From: Rhynchopus sp. YZ270_cl-10
Taxonomy: Eukaryota > Euglenozoa > Diplonemea > Diplonemida > Diplonemidae
Direction: 5' to 3'
DNA length: 64,000 nt
Assembly (NCBI GenBank): GCA_964035575.1
Contig: OZ037923.1
Coordinates: 248,001-312,000, forward strand
Part shown: positions 1-12,408 of the stretch, in pieces
How positions within the stretch are numbered: position 1 is the first letter of the stretch
Layout of the letters: the number at the start of each line of letters is the position of its first letter
Notes under the pieces: model-generated
Seen by the model: the letters and a program-made list of their open reading frames with translations, nothing else
Database searches by the model: none
Told to the model about the DNA's origin: nothing
Made by a program: the position numbers and the translations under genes

Positions 1-246
1 ATATGCCCCGACGACATCTAAAGAGAAGAAGAAAAAGCCCCCCCTTTTTTTAGCGATGAAGCCTTCCGTTCTTTTTTTGTTATACTCAGGCAAACATTCG
101 CTCACAATGGCCTGTGCAGACCCTCGGGGTAGGGTCCGCGGGGGGTACCCCACAAAGGGTCCGACAGGCCACCGTGTAGTTTCTGGGAAGATCAATCAGC
201 TTTCTTTCTCTCAAACCCATTTTTTGTTGTTTTCTCTTCATTCTCT
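1..246. other. 3' flank of the first gene
   Basis: No supported gene is seen here. The stretch lies downstream of the stop codon of the minus-strand coiled-coil gene and contains T-rich tracts near 50-80. Confidence 0.4.
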
Positions 247-3200
247 TCATGACGTCTCCTGGGGCTGTTCCGGCTGTGGGTAGGTCGAATTCCCCCCTTC
301 GAGATTTGCGAAGGGCGGGGGGTAGTGCGCCTGGTAGTCTTGGAGGGTGCAGCCGATGGTCGCGAGCTCGCTTTGCTGCGATGCGATGTGGCCCTTAAGT
401 TGCTCCTCCACTTCGTGGTTGTTCTGCAACGCTACAGTAAGGTCCGCAAGCTGCTGCTCTAGGTCTGCTCGGTGCGTCTGGAAGCGTCTATTTGCGTCCT
501 CCTCTGCAGCAAGCTGGACACCGTAGCGCTTTGCCTGCACCATGTCACTGTGCTGCGCCTCCTTGCACAGCCCAAGAGACTGCGACACCTCGCGCAGCTG
601 CTCCTCAATGACGAAAACCTTCTTCTTCTCGGTAAACGCGAACAGCTGAATCGCGTTCATCCGCCTCTTCAGGAGGCAGACCAGCAGGCCCATGGCGTTC
701 TGCTTCTGCGGGGATTTCTCGCTGCGGGCGTCTGCGCTCTCCAGCCTTCGCTTCTTCTCCTCAAGCTGCTGGATCATAAGCTCCACTGAAAAAAAAAAAT
801 AGTTGGTTTTTGAAATATCGGAGGATTCAAAAAAGAACAAAAATTAGATGAACAGTGATGTAGTCACCTTAAAAAAAGAAGGGAAAATTGTCAAATGAAT
901 GTGCCTATTGTGCATATCTAAGAAAAACAATAAAACCCACATTCTCGACCGAACTTTTCGACTGACGTGATTTTCATTGGACGCATCCTGTGCACATCTA
1001 AGAAAGAAAGAAACACATACCATCCTCCGGTGCCGACGAGTCTGGGAGTCTGAAGAGCTCCTCAGTGAAGATCTGGAGGCACTCCTGCAGCTTGCGTTCG
1101 TCCTCTTCCGATGTCTCGCCCTGGCGTATCTTGCAGAGAGTGTAGTTCTTGAAGTCCCTGTGGTTTGTGTGATGTTGTGTTCGGTTTTTGGGAGAAAAAA
1201 AGAGAAGTTGAGAGTGCAAATGCCCCACCGTTCATCGGCGGATGCAGGCACTGACAAAAAAGTAACCTCCAAAACTAGTCCTTTGCAAAAAGAACAAAAT
1301 GATCGTTAAAAAAAGACTCATTTGGTGTGGCTGACGACGAACAAAATGATCGAAAAAAGACTCATTTGGTGTGGCTGACGACCCCAATAGCAGAAAATGA
1401 CACTTTATCGCACTTTATCGCACCCCCCTTTCAGCCACACCATCATTTATTTCCTTGTTTCTCAAAATACTATAAACGGGGAGGGAAATAAAGGGTGCTA
1501 GTTGTTCGCTTCCAAACCAAAAGAAATGCAGCTACCTTGCCAGCGCTAAAGTGACAAGAGTGAATGCCAAGTAAAAAATAAAAAAGTGCGTACCGTTGCA
1601 GACTAAGAAGCTCGGCTTCGGTCACCTTCAGTTTGCGAGCAGACATTTCGTACTGCGAGAGCTGTTCCCTCAGGGCGACTTCTGAGGCTTTGTGCGCAAG
1701 CACCTCCTCTTGGAGATGGCTCAGCTCGAACTGCAACGCCGAAGTGGTCTCAAGGCTCTTGCGTTGCATGGTGGTGTTCTCCTCGCGGACACGCTGCCAC
1801 TTCCACTCGCTTTCGTTTGCGTTCTGGCTCAGCAGTTCTTCGCGTTTCCGCAGGCCTGCAATGCTGTTTCTGCAAATGCTTAACTCAATGGACTGCCTCC
1901 GGATGGTATCGACGTCCGCTTCTTTGCAGGCACGGATTCTGTGTATGGGAATAATACGTTATCTATCAATTCTTTTTTTTGGAAATTCAAGATTCGGTAT
2001 GTGCCGATATGTGAATATGTGAATGAGGAGCCCCAATCCGTCAGGGTAGCCCCACCGCTTCTTGCGCCACAATGAAAACGACGGATCGCCGAACCCCTCT
2101 TCCGTGAACGCGAGCAACCAAGAACCCCACACTTCACAAAAAAAAAGCAATGATCCCAGGAAGGGGAGGGGAGGGTGTGTGCAGGGATGGTACATACTTT
2201 TCAGCCTCCTTTACAGAGCGCTGTGAAGCCTCCGTAGCTTTGAAGAGACGGCCCTCTAGCGCGTGGTTGTGCTCCGCCACAGAGCGCCCCTCACTGTGGC
2301 TTGCCTGCAGCAGCTGGCGCAGGCTGCCGTTTTCTCGCTGCACCTCGTCGCACTTTATCTGCGTCACCTCGCGTGCCTTCTCAAGCTCAGCGTAGTCTTG
2401 GCCGGCGCGTACACTCTCTACTTCTAGCTTTTTGATCTGATTTATATTTTTGATTGAATACTTGATGTGGAGCCACAAAAAGCGAAAAGCGAGCTCCACA
2501 CTTTGATAAATTGAAGTGGAGACACCAGAGATTTTTCAAAAGAAAACGTTTTTATTGTGTTACGATGCACTCTGACCAACACCCCCCTCATACCCTCTTC
2601 TGCATTTCCTGCATAATTGCTTCTTCATCCGGCGGGTCTCTATCCGTCGCCACCTGCACACGCTTCTTTTGTTTGGTGCCCACCTTTTCGTGTTTCTTAA
2701 GACATTCCTTGAGCTTCACGATGTCCAACTCCTTTACTTCCAGCAGGTTTGCATGATGTGTCCTTTCTTTCATGATCGTTTCTTTTGTGTGCGCAAGCTG
2801 ATCACTTGCGGTTTTTGCAGTGCACTTTAGGATCCCGATATCTCTGAGGGTTGAATTTTTAAATTCATTATGCTCTTCTTCACGCTTCTTCAGAAGCTCC
2901 ACGAGGCCTGCTAGGTAGCGTGCTTGGGTGGTCAGAGAGACCTGCAAACGGGCCACAACGGAGGGGCGATCCTCTTCGTCTTCTGGTTTTCCTTTTCCGG
3001 GTTTGCCTCCTTTAGCTTTTGGGTCAACTTCGATTGGCTCATCTGACGCTTCATATGCAGCAAAGACTGCTGCCTGTATATCCTCCTCAAGCTTCTTCTG
3101 CCGCGCAACGCTCAATTTATTTTGCGCCTCTGGGGCCGGCATCCCTACCTTCTCGAGGTATTCTGCGTCCACCCGATGCAACACAAAGCTCTCATACCGA

Positions 3201-4093
3201 TTGTTCACCTGAAGGCTATGTTGTGCCGCCGCAAGCCGTGCCTTCAGCTCACCCTGCTCGCGTTTCAACTCCTCCAACTCCTTGGTAACCTCCGCTTCGT
3301 CTTTCAAACGCTTTTCAGGAATTTCAGAAGATTTTGCTTTCTTCTCTGTTTGCGTCCCCGAAGTGGCCATAAGTGTCTCAGGTGGAGATGGAGGTGTCGG
3401 AGGCGGAGGTTCTGGTGCTAGCGGAGCCGTTTCTATAGCAGTATTCACCCCATTAAACGTTATATCCGCGAGAGCAAGGAAGACCCCGATTCTTGAAGGG
3501 GGGCTGGCTTCGACAAAGGTGGATTTCGCCCAGGAGGTGCGGAGGTCGTTCTGTGCGTTCTCTGAAGAATCTCCTTTCACCTTGTCTGAAGTGAGCTGCG
3601 ACAACTTTGTTACGTTTGCGATGAGAATCTCCAGTAGGTCCACCTGGGTTTGCAGAAACCGCTCCGGGTCAGAGTCAAATTGGTAGTGAAAGAGTTTTTG
3701 CTCAAGCCGGCTCATTGCTGGGCTTACCTCGGTGATGTTGTTATCAGAGAAGAGAATGGAGTCGATTTTGCGCTGAACCGCAAGAATTTCTGCCTTTAGC
3801 TTTGTGACAAACCCACGCCCACTTCCCTTTGTGCTGTTTTGTGTCCATTTGTTCTCGGAGACGGTGTTATCAGCCATCTTCGCTACACACCCTAATGGAC
3901 GTAGTTTATCTCTCGCCACTGCAGGCACCGCAGCGGATTGAGGACGTTCCGGAGGGATCGATCGACCATTCAGACTCTTCCTCGAAGCCTCTCTACGAGG
4001 ATGCAACGGTCCGGCAGTCGACGCACGTTGCTGAGAAACGCGTTTGTCACCAGCCTTTTTTACTTCCTCTCGCCATTCATCAACTCTGGACAT
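247..4093 (-). CDS. Coiled-coil protein, 919 aa, five exons
   Basis: Exons on the minus strand are 4093-2594, 2436-2198, 1938-1594, 1157-1021 and 785-247. All introns are GT-AG and the phases (0, 2, 2, 1) join without a break to give 919 residues. The first exon opens with MSRVDEWREEVKK and holds a proline-rich linker (PEPPPPTPPSPPE) and a Lys/Gly/Glu-rich stretch. From about residue 265 to near the end the protein is largely heptad-like coiled coil (for example LEELKREQGELKARL and VELMIQQLEEKKRRL). There is no signal peptide, membrane segment or catalytic motif. Such proteins are common in the flagellar axoneme, basal body and cytoskeleton, but I do not recognise a named family and that role is inference. 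The start is the first ATG of the open frame and sits just after a pyrimidine-AG context (TTCAG). Downstream exons share the coiled-coil composition, which supports the joins. Confidence 0.8.
1292..1382. repeat. Two-copy direct repeat in an intron
   Basis: Two near-identical units of about 45 bp (1292-1338 and 1339-1382) each begin GAACAAAATGATCG and end GGTGTGGCTGACGAC. They lie in the intron between exons 3 and 4 of the coiled-coil gene. Confidence 0.85.
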
Positions 4094-4668
4094 AAGATCT
4101 GAATTAAAAAGAACTAAATGATGCCAAAAAAACAGCAGAAAATGAGGGGGGAGGGGGAGGGGGGAGGGGGGAGGGAGGAAAGAATTCTGTAGGGTACATT
4201 AAGGGTGGTGTCAGATATGAATAGATTCATATACTTTCAGTTCACAGAATTGAAAGCATTTGAGAGGAATCAACACAATGCGAGAGATGATGTCATATTC
4301 ACCCCGCCGGAGATTCGTAATTTTCCCACAATAGTAACGTTCGAGGGGCATGAACAATGTGGTGATATTCTTATTACTGCAATACGCTCCCACTGACTAC
4401 CTTTGGCCGTGAAGAGGAAGCCTCTTTTGAAGCCAAAAAAAACAAAGTTGACTTCTGAAATACAACAGCCCCCGCTCCTGAACAGCGTACCTTGGTACAA
4501 CCGGGGGGGTACCGTGGGGTCCCCCATGGGGGTCCCCCATCCCTTCCATCCTACAATCCATTTCGTGGTTTACTGAAAAAAAGGTTTGGGGGGGAAGGAG
4601 GAGAAGGGTACGATATGGTGTGCACAAAACATCGTGGTACAAACGGTACACTATAGGGGGGGTGGGGG

Positions 4669-4744
4669 TTAGGGGGTATCGACCCCTACATAAAAAAAAA
4701 AGTGACACAAACGTGATTTGTGTCACCCTGTTGATACCCCCTAA
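4669..4744. repeat. Foldback with nested hairpins
   Basis: The outer arms TTAGGGGGTATCGAC and GTTGATACCCCCTAA are inverted copies with one mismatch. Inside them GTGACACAAA and TTTGTGTCAC form a perfect 10-bp stem around a 5-base loop. The foldback ends 6 bp before the miniature element that follows. Confidence 0.75.
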
Positions 4745-4750
4745 GTCATA

Positions 4751-5212
4751 CCTAGAAGGCGAATACATATGCGCCTTATTATTCGGATCCCAAAATTATT
4801 GGGTCCGTTCTTCGGATATTCACCGCATATTCGGCCTATATTCGGATCCGAATATAGGGCGAATATACGGTGAATATCCGAAAAAAGGGCGAATATTGCC
4901 ATATCCGGATCCGAATGTAAGGCGAATACGAAATTCGCCTTATATTCGGATCCCAAAATTCTTGGGCCATATTCGGCCTATATTTGGATCCGAATATAGG
5001 CCGAATATCCGAATTTTGGGCGAATATGATATTCGCCCTATATTCGGATCTGAATACAGTAGGACAATATTGGCGACCAAAAAAGTCGCCAATTACAAGA
5101 AAACCCCCAAAATCCGCCAATATTATTTGGTCGCCAAGTTTCTTGTCCAACTGTATAGGCGAATATTGCCATATTCGGATCCGTAAGGCGAATACGAAAT
5201 TCGCCTTCTAGG
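4751..5212. mobile_element. Palindrome-rich MITE with TA target duplication
   Basis: The ends CCTAGAAGGCGAAT and ATTCGCCTTCTAGG are perfect inverted repeats. TA stands directly outside each end (4749-4750 and 5213-5214), as expected of the Tc1/mariner/pogo group. The 462-bp interior is built from repeated and inverted copies of short units such as ATTCGGATCCGAATATAGG and CGAATAT, so either strand could fold into long hairpins. No coding capacity is evident, so it is non-autonomous. Confidence 0.85.
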
Positions 5213-6039
5213 TATGCCTAAGGGAGGGTTTGGGAGAGTCAGCATGGTTACGAGAAACCATGCCATTACAAAGGGGGAGAAAGAAAGGGAGAGAGAGAGA
5301 GAACTAAAACACAGAATTGCATGCACCCCTCTCTGTGCAACACAGCATCAGAAAACAGTGTGGAAGTGTGTGTGTGGACTGAAAAACGTGCGGGGTGGTT
5401 TTTTTGCAAACAACGTTACCTGTGGGGGAAAAGACCACATTTTTTTTTCTTGAAGAATTTTCATACAAAAAGTTCGCATACTATGTCACATACAAAATAC
5501 GTTTTCCCATATTCTCTGTAGTGTTTTCCCGTCCCCCCTGCACCTCCCACCAAAAAAAGCAACAATACATAGTGGGGTGCGCTGAAAAAACAAAGAACAA
5601 AAACACAAAAAAAAAAAAAAAAAAAACAGAAAATTTGGAATTTTTTTTTGAATGCCCCCCCCTCCACACATTTCAAAGAAAAAGAAATAGTACTGCACAT
5701 TGAGATACTGACAAAAAACAACTCATGTTTGCATAACCGATGACTTGATGTCATACTCCACTGAAGGAAAGTAGCTAAATAAATGAGTTTCCCTTTTTGG
5801 TTTTCAGTACAAAAAAAAAAGGGGTGACCTTGAAACACAACAGCCCGTGTATACCGGTGTACCGGGGGGTGGACCCCAACCAGAGCAGTCCACTACCTCC
5901 ATGTCGTTCTAAAAAAAAGTGAAGTTATTAATGCAGGCACCTCCGACTGACCCACTGTACGATGCTTTGTACCCTGCGGCCAACAACAGAAGATGTAAAA
6001 AAAAAAAAAAACACGCACACAATGCTGTCTCCCCCTTCT

Positions 6040-9000
6040 CTATATATTAGTGAAGTCCATCCCACGGTTTGCCCCCTCACCCACCTCGCTCGCCACACTG
6101 CTTGGCGCAGTTTCCCTCTCTGGCACTGGCACCCCCGGCGGAGGGGGCGGAAGCTGCGCTTTTGCCTTCCCTTTTCTCTTCGACCCACGACGCACCTGTT
6201 GAGTAGCGCTGAGCGTAGAGACTGTAGCATGCAGGTCCACTGCAGGCAGGGGACGGGTACGTGCTATGGCGCTGATCGATCGGATGTCGGTCACAAGCCT
6301 GCCCAGCTCATCCTCTAATTCATTCAGTTTCTTTGGCGTTTCTGCATCATTTCCGTGAGAAACGATTTGAGGCACCATCTGAGGACCACGCTGCACCTGT
6401 GAAGGGCTCCTTGCCAGCGACCCCTCATCTTCTACATACACCGGCCTTCTCCCGATACTTGCCCCACCTAGGTCCGCCCCATGCACAGGAGCCACACCGT
6501 TCCCACTCCCTGTTAGCATGGCAGAGTTTAAGGTCCCAAAGTTGGTGTACCCTAAGGTGTTGCTTAGGGTCTGTGAATTCCCCAAAGAGGAAGCTTCGGT
6601 GATCGGAACGGTAGGTGCGGGTTGCAGAGCAGCAGGGAGTGCAGGAGGGTGTGGAGGGGGTTGGGGCGACTGCTGTTCGAGTCTGGAGGTGACGGAGGGT
6701 GAGTAGGTAGGGGTCTCGGATGGGGTGAGTGAGCGGGCGTGCAGTGCAAGGGCAGCCTCGAGTGCAGACTCGGTGGCGCGGAGCCGTCCGGAGCTTTCGG
6801 TGAGGGAGCGCTCGAGGTGTTCGGTCTTGCGGGCGGTGTGGCTGCGGAGGCGTTCGCTTTCGCGGCACTGCACCTGGACCTCGCGGAGCTCTACCTCGAC
6901 GCGGTTGTACCGTTCGTTCCCCTCGCGTACCAAGGCGTGCAGGTCGTTGATGTCACGCTGCTGTGCCTCCAGGGCCTGCGTCTCGGCCTCGCTGTGCGCA
7001 TTGCGTCGCAGCTCACCAACAGCGCCGCGGATGGCCTTCAGTTCGTTCTCGCGTTGTTCTAAGTCACGTCGCAGGCTTCCGTCACGTTCGTGGTCTCTTG
7101 CAAGGAGGTCCTGAAGGGTGAGGGTGAGGATGAGGAGAGTAAAGAGGATAAGGATAAGGATGAGGGCTCAAACGACTCCATTTCTCGCCGAAAAATAAAA
7201 GTTGGCTTGAAATACAAATCCCTCCCGTGGCAGTGTACTAAATAAAAATATAACGGGAAAAAGAGAGGTGCTGGTGATGACAAAGAACACCACAGGAAGA
7301 AAGCCAAAAGTCAGCTTATTGCGGACTCCGACCCCGATGTGCGTGTGTCCCGGGTTTGCGGAACACCTCCGTCGGGGTGAAGGAAGGGAGTTTTGAGTGC
7401 GGGCTGGGCGGTGATGAACTGGGCGTGGCATCATGAAGGAATGGATGGAGAATACTGTACTCCACAGCCCCTTGACGTCCCGGCCCAACACTTACAAACC
7501 CGCAAACCCGCAAACCCACACTGGATGCCACGATGCTCACGCGCGAAGATCTAAATGACGAGGGGGCGGTATCTTGCACCACTATGGTGTCACTGCTTCT
7601 TGAGCACTGACTGCACATGGACACTGGAAAGACAGAGACGGAACACTGGCACACCGGAATTATTTGTAGTGGGGTGCATTGGATTGCAGCGCTGGGGGTT
7701 GGGGGGGGAAAGCAACGTTTTGCGAGAATGGCGCAGAAAATGTAGATCTATGTTTTTCAGAGATGTTGGGAAGGTTAAAGAAAAACGATAAACGCTAAAA
7801 GGCTGAAACTCCATTCCCTTAGATACACTCCGAGTTGGGGGTTGGGTTGAGGGGGGAGAAATCGATTGGCTCTATAGAATGTCTAGTATAAAACAATACC
7901 TGCATCTCACTGCGCAGTTTTGTGATCTCTGCTTGATGCACCTCCATGACCTTCCGTCTGTCCTCATTATGCTGCTCCTGCAGGCTCAGCACCAACTCCT
8001 TTTCTTCCGTCTGTTTTAAAATTATTTTGATTTTATTGTTCACTTTGTCAAAATCTCTTTGTTTTTCTCTTGTCTATTTTTCCTGCATTTTTTATTCTCT
8101 TCTTTGTACTTTCTTTTGTTTTGGTTGTTGTTAGATAAGCTCAATCGCCTATCGAGTTCTGTGAATAGCACGGAACTCCTTTTGTTATGTGTATCCATGG
8201 AAATCAGTATCATATGTGATACCGGGAAAAAATCAACAACAAAACACACCTTCCTCCGCCTTGGCGAGCTTTGCACCGACCGTGGCGGGTCTTCATAAGT
8301 GGGCGGGCTGGGGAGCACTTCGTGAATGTGTCGTACTACACGTTCCGAGGATTTGCCACGACGTGCCACACCAGAAGCGTACTTCGGGAGGTACGCCCCG
8401 GGCATGCCGAACATATGATTCGGGCTTCTGCTGCGCGAGCGTCCACTTGATGTCGTCTTCGAGAACCGTCGTGCATCCTGGTCCTCGCTCCGCTGCCGCC
8501 CAGGCAGCACCGCGCCCGTCTGGAAAAGGCTCTGGTACGCAGGCTCGTGGTGTGCCAGCTTCCGCGGCCGTGGCACCATCTGCGTCGCTGCCTCCCGTTT
8601 GAGGAGACGCTCCCCTGTCGTCCTGTTCTTCAGATACACATTCCCAGATGGGGCACGCACTTCGTACCTGGAGAGGGGGAGAGAGAGAAGGGTTTGGAGA
8701 AAAGTTTTCGTAATTTTCGGTGGTGTAAAATAATAGTTTACTAAAGTGCGCAACACCCCCTTCAGCCACACCAAAGCAGCAAACTACTAATAGGGGGAGT
8801 TACAATTATTTTTTCTCTTCAAAGCGAGAACAAAAAGGAGTAAAACTTTAATGCTCAATCATTCCCGCTTTTTGGGAAGCCAACTTGAAGGGGCGGTTTT
8901 GTGACAAATGCCTTCATATCTGCAACGGCACTTTTCGATCCACAAACGGAACGTTGGGGACAACGATGACAGAGATCAGGACCTGCAAAGCTACGTTCAT

Positions 9001-12000
9001 TGCACAGAGGGGATGGCAGACGTTATTTCCCTCACCCGCTTCTTTTTAATCATGTCTGACGTCACGCCTCCGACCTCTCCGCCGAGTGATGGGCACATCA
9101 CTGCGAAGTCTCCGGCTACCACGAAGAAGTCCCGGAACGACTTGCTACAGATGATAGCAAGCAGAGGGGAACAGCGCACACAGAGGCAACCACAAACGAC
9201 AAGCAGACGGACAATATATAAAAAAAAAAAAAAAAACAAGCAATCCAAAGAATGAAGTGTTGTTAAAGCTCTATGTTTTTGACTTTTAGAAAAAAGACTG
9301 TGATCCCCCCCACATCGATTTCAATACTATACCTTACTTCACAGTTGCCCTTACAGGAGGGGGTGAAGGAAGGTTGTTGAAAATGCCTCCAACCCGACAA
9401 AAAAAAAAATCCAAAAAAATGTTGACTAAATAAACAGCCCGCGTACACCTCAAACAAAAATTTCCCCCCCATACCAATCCTGAAGCCTTGCGCGCCTGGA
9501 AGGCTGTGGACGGAGCGACGCGGCACGTTGTATCTCTTCGGGATGCATCCCTACCAGAGCCACCCAGTGGTCATGGTGGAAGTACCCTGAGGAGTGCGGA
9601 TCCAACACGTCCACGAAGGCAGTGGCGAGGTGCTCCGCCCCTTCATGGTACAGACAGCTGAGCAGGTCCGCCACCTCCATGCGGGTCGACGCCGCACGGC
9701 ACCACAGCTCCTCATCTATCGCCCTCGCCACGTCACGCACCTCTGCGGACTCCATCGGCGTCATGGACGCATTTCTTGTCAACTCACTCCCACTCCTCTT
9801 GGGCTTCTGCCCATACATTTCCTCCCCTTCATTCCAAATGGGAGCATCTGTCGGTGCAGGGGTCATCCTTGGCACCGGAGCAAGCGCTGGAGGAGGCAAT
9901 ACTGACGGAATTTCTCGATCCAATGAAGCTGGAACCACATCGACAGTCGTAATGGTTGGCCCCACCTCAAATGGGGGTGCTGCTACAGCAGCGGGGGGAG
10001 GAGGAGGAGCGGGTAGCACAGCAGGGGTAGGTGACGGAAGGTCCGGGACAATGTCGTCGTCGCCCGCATCCTCAAACACCTGAGGGCCGTGCCCTGCGCT
10101 CAGCAAATATTTTTTGACCACGGCGTCATACAGACTGATCTCATTTCCCGCATAGTGGTCTAACAGAGAGGGGACCTGCGGGACCTTCTCTGGGTTGTAC
10201 AGCGCGTAGAGCTCTTCTATCTTGCGTTTCCACATTTCTCTGTTTCGTGCTCGCTCTTCTGCGAGCGCGAGGTCCGCTTTGGTTGACGTATCACTAATAG
10301 AAGAACTACTGCGATGCGACGTTTCTGGGCACGACATCGCAATCGACCCACCACGAGAAGGCCGCCCGCTTGAGACAGGAACGCTACAGAAGGAGAGGGA
10401 CTGCGGACCTACCGGGTTGAGCAAACCACCCTGCGGTGTGTTGGGAACCTTCGGCGTGCCGCTGGTGTGGCTCTGCGCGCTCTGTGTTGCGCGAAGCTGG
10501 CTGCCTGGGGTAGGGCTCGTGGGTGGGAGGTCCTTCGGTTTCCCTAGGTCGCCTTCGACGGCGGCTTGGTATGAGCTCCAGTCTCCTTCTGCCGCAAGCT
10601 TGTCGGAGATGAGGTTCGCAGAGGCTTCAGAGGCGTTGGACACAGAGTGGTCGAGCGAGCCGTCGTCCTCGTGTTCCCCGATTTCGGCGGTGAGTTGTGC
10701 TTGCTGTGCTTGCATGGCGAGGAGGTGGCGTTCCTTTTCGTCCTGTTGGACGCGGCGTGCCTCAAGCTCTTCAAGCTGGCGTGTGACCTCGAGTTGTTTG
10801 CTGCTCAGGGCGGCTTGCTGTTGGCGCATTTCAGCGTCGAAGAGCTCCTGTCGTTTCTTTTGTTCTACAAGCATGTTCATGACTCCCTGGGCGGTTTGTT
10901 GTGAGTTGTGTTCGTGGACGTGTTGAGCGTGGGCAGCGGCGAGGGCTTCCTCCTCTTGTCTCTGTTGTTCGAGCTGGTGGCGTTGCTCGGCGATGAGCTT
11001 TTCGTGTTGCTGCTGCTGGACGAGAAGTGCACGCTGTCTGTCGAGCTCCTGCGTTCGGAGGACTTCGCGCTGTTGCTCCATCTGGTCCTGCGCGTCTCTG
11101 AGGGTGTCCGCTTGCACCTTGTCCGATACAGCGCGCTCTGCTTCGTTCTCAGCCTCCTCCTCCTCCCCCTCCTTCTCATTAGCACTCTCCTCTGCCCGCT
11201 GTTCGAGCACGGCCTGGGCTGTCTCGGAGCTTACTGCGGGTGGCAGGTCGTCGTCCTCTTCCTCTTCTTCGTCTACTTCGAAGCCTTCGGGGACTCCCTG
11301 TTGTTGTTGTTGCTGTTGTTGCTGTTGTTGCTGTTGTTGCTGTTGTTGCTGTTGTTGCTGTTGTTGCTGTTGTTGCTGTTGTTGCTGTTGTTGTTGTTGT
11401 TCCTCTTCACGCGTCTCCCTCTGTTGCTGCAGCATCGCCGCCATCGCCCGCTTCGCCTCCTCAGCTTCTTCCGCCCCCTTCTCCCCCTCCCACTCCTCCT
11501 CCTCCTCGTCTTCTTCAAACCCATCCATCCCTTCGTCCTCGGTCGGCTTCGTTGCTCCAAACACTTCAGGGTGGTTCACGGCGTAGGGCATGTCACCCAA
11601 CCATAGGTCCACCTTCACACCTGGGAGGTAGTCGGTGCAGAGCTTCGTGACCACTTGGTCTCGTGTCATTTCTCCGGATTCGACTTTCGTGATCCAGACT
11701 TGGAGGCCGGAGAGGCCGAGGCCGTTTGTCTCGAAGAGACGTTTGAGGATGTGTGGGGCAGAGGCGCTGAGGCCGGTCCAGAGGGTAGCGGGTTTGCGGT
11801 GTTTCGCGCAGAGGACAGCCATGTGGTCATTGACGCTGCCACCGCCGCGCTTCGCCTGGTCGACTACCTCGTCGCAGTCGCCCGGGAGCTCGTAGTAAGA
11901 GTAGAACGCATTCACGCGGAACTCTGCCTGCTCGGCGCGGAGCTCGAGGCCGTCGCTGTCGTCCTCTTCCTCCTCCTCGTCCTCCTCAAAATCGCGTTCA

Positions 12001-12017
12001 TCATAGGCGTTGTCCAT
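6040..12017 (-). CDS. PolyQ and coiled-coil protein, about 1380 aa, four exons
   Basis: Exons on the minus strand are 12017-9475, 8667-8250, 8010-7900 and 7110-6040, joining at phases 2, 0 and 0 to 1380 residues. The N-terminal third has a conserved globular part, acidic runs and a glutamine tract of about 33 residues (near 206-240). Long coiled coil follows, rich in E, Q and R. Near residues 800-848 the segment LDPHSSGYFHHDHW looks like a single EF-hand-type loop, a weak resemblance only. The exon 1 to 2 junction gives DWYEVRAPSGNVYLKNRTTG, reminiscent of a WW-type fold. The last exon has further coiled coil and a proline/serine-rich tail ending MDFTNI. I do not recognise the family; a structural or scaffold role is inference. 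The second exon lacks its own start codon and matches the phase of the first, which is why I join them. An alternative last exon exists (8997-9144). Confidence 0.7.
8032..8226. repeat. 195-bp dispersed repeat inside an intron
   Basis: Nearly identical to 18941-19134 within the large transposon. Here it makes up most of the 239-bp intron 8011-8249 of the polyQ gene, whose splice sites lie outside the repeat. Both copies begin TTTATTGTTCACTTTG and end ATATGTGATACCGGG. No terminal inverted repeat or target duplication was found. Confidence 0.85.
8997..9144 (-). other. Possible alternative terminal exon
   Basis: An acceptor (ATCTGTAG) at 9145-9150 followed by 148 bp is also in phase with the donor at 9475. 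It would add KSFRDFFVVAGDFAVMCPS and about 30 more residues, then stop, giving an 896-aa product instead of 1380. Phase agreement alone has a one-in-three chance, so this is weak without transcript data. Confidence 0.3.
11299..11400 (-). repeat. CAG/CAA array encoding polyglutamine
   Basis: About eleven 9-bp units (TTGTTGCTG on the plus strand) encode an uninterrupted glutamine tract within the 1380-aa protein. The mixed CAA/CAG pattern is in frame. Confidence 0.95.
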
Positions 12018-12408
12018 GCATCAAGCAAGTGCTGTGTACCTCCAGATGTTCTGGGTATTGTGTTTTCTGTAGTGATTAGGGGGAGAGCGGGAAGGGTTGG
12101 GAGGGAGGTGGGTGTGAAGGAAAATGAGATGTGGTTTTGTTTTTTTGTTGAAAAAAAAGAATGAGCGAAAAACTCCTCCAGTTAGAGGTACCGTACCCCC
12201 CCCCTACCTTCCCACACCATGACGGGTATTGTGCTTCGTGTGTGCAATAGCCACAGCGGAACGGCGCAGTCTCCATTGCCAACCCACTCCCACAACGAGA
12301 TATGTGCATGCATCGATCTTTACGTATCTTCCTGCGTGGAGTTACCCAGGCTAGGTGCAGGAAGAGGGAAGCAAAATCAGATGGAACCGTTCTGTTGTGG
12401 AAATGGCT
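12018..12408. other. Short intergenic gap
   Basis: No gene is seen. The gap separates the 5' end of the polyQ gene from the 3' end of the first UBL-propeller gene, both on the minus strand. A pyrimidine-rich stretch on the minus strand precedes the polyQ start. Confidence 0.4.

Larger units (their letters stand above)
4094..6039. other. Intergenic region rich in small repeats
   Basis: No gene is supported here. The stretch holds a G-rich run (4145-4180), a dispersed repeat module (about 4454-4510), a foldback (4669-4744), a TA-flanked miniature inverted-repeat element (4751-5212), a poly-A/T rich segment (5580-5660) and two further dispersed modules (about 5828-5990). Long ORFs across 4620-5190 are products of the palindromic repeat and not genes. 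Confidence 0.6.

Noticed and set aside
4620-5186. Open frame of 188 residues across the palindromic element
   Set aside because: It repeats a few short peptides on both strands because the DNA is palindromic; no coding signal.
10222-11606. Long plus-strand frames opposite the polyQ gene, including poly-leucine and poly-cysteine runs
   Set aside because: Shadows of the minus-strand CAG/CAA tract and coiled-coil coding sequence.
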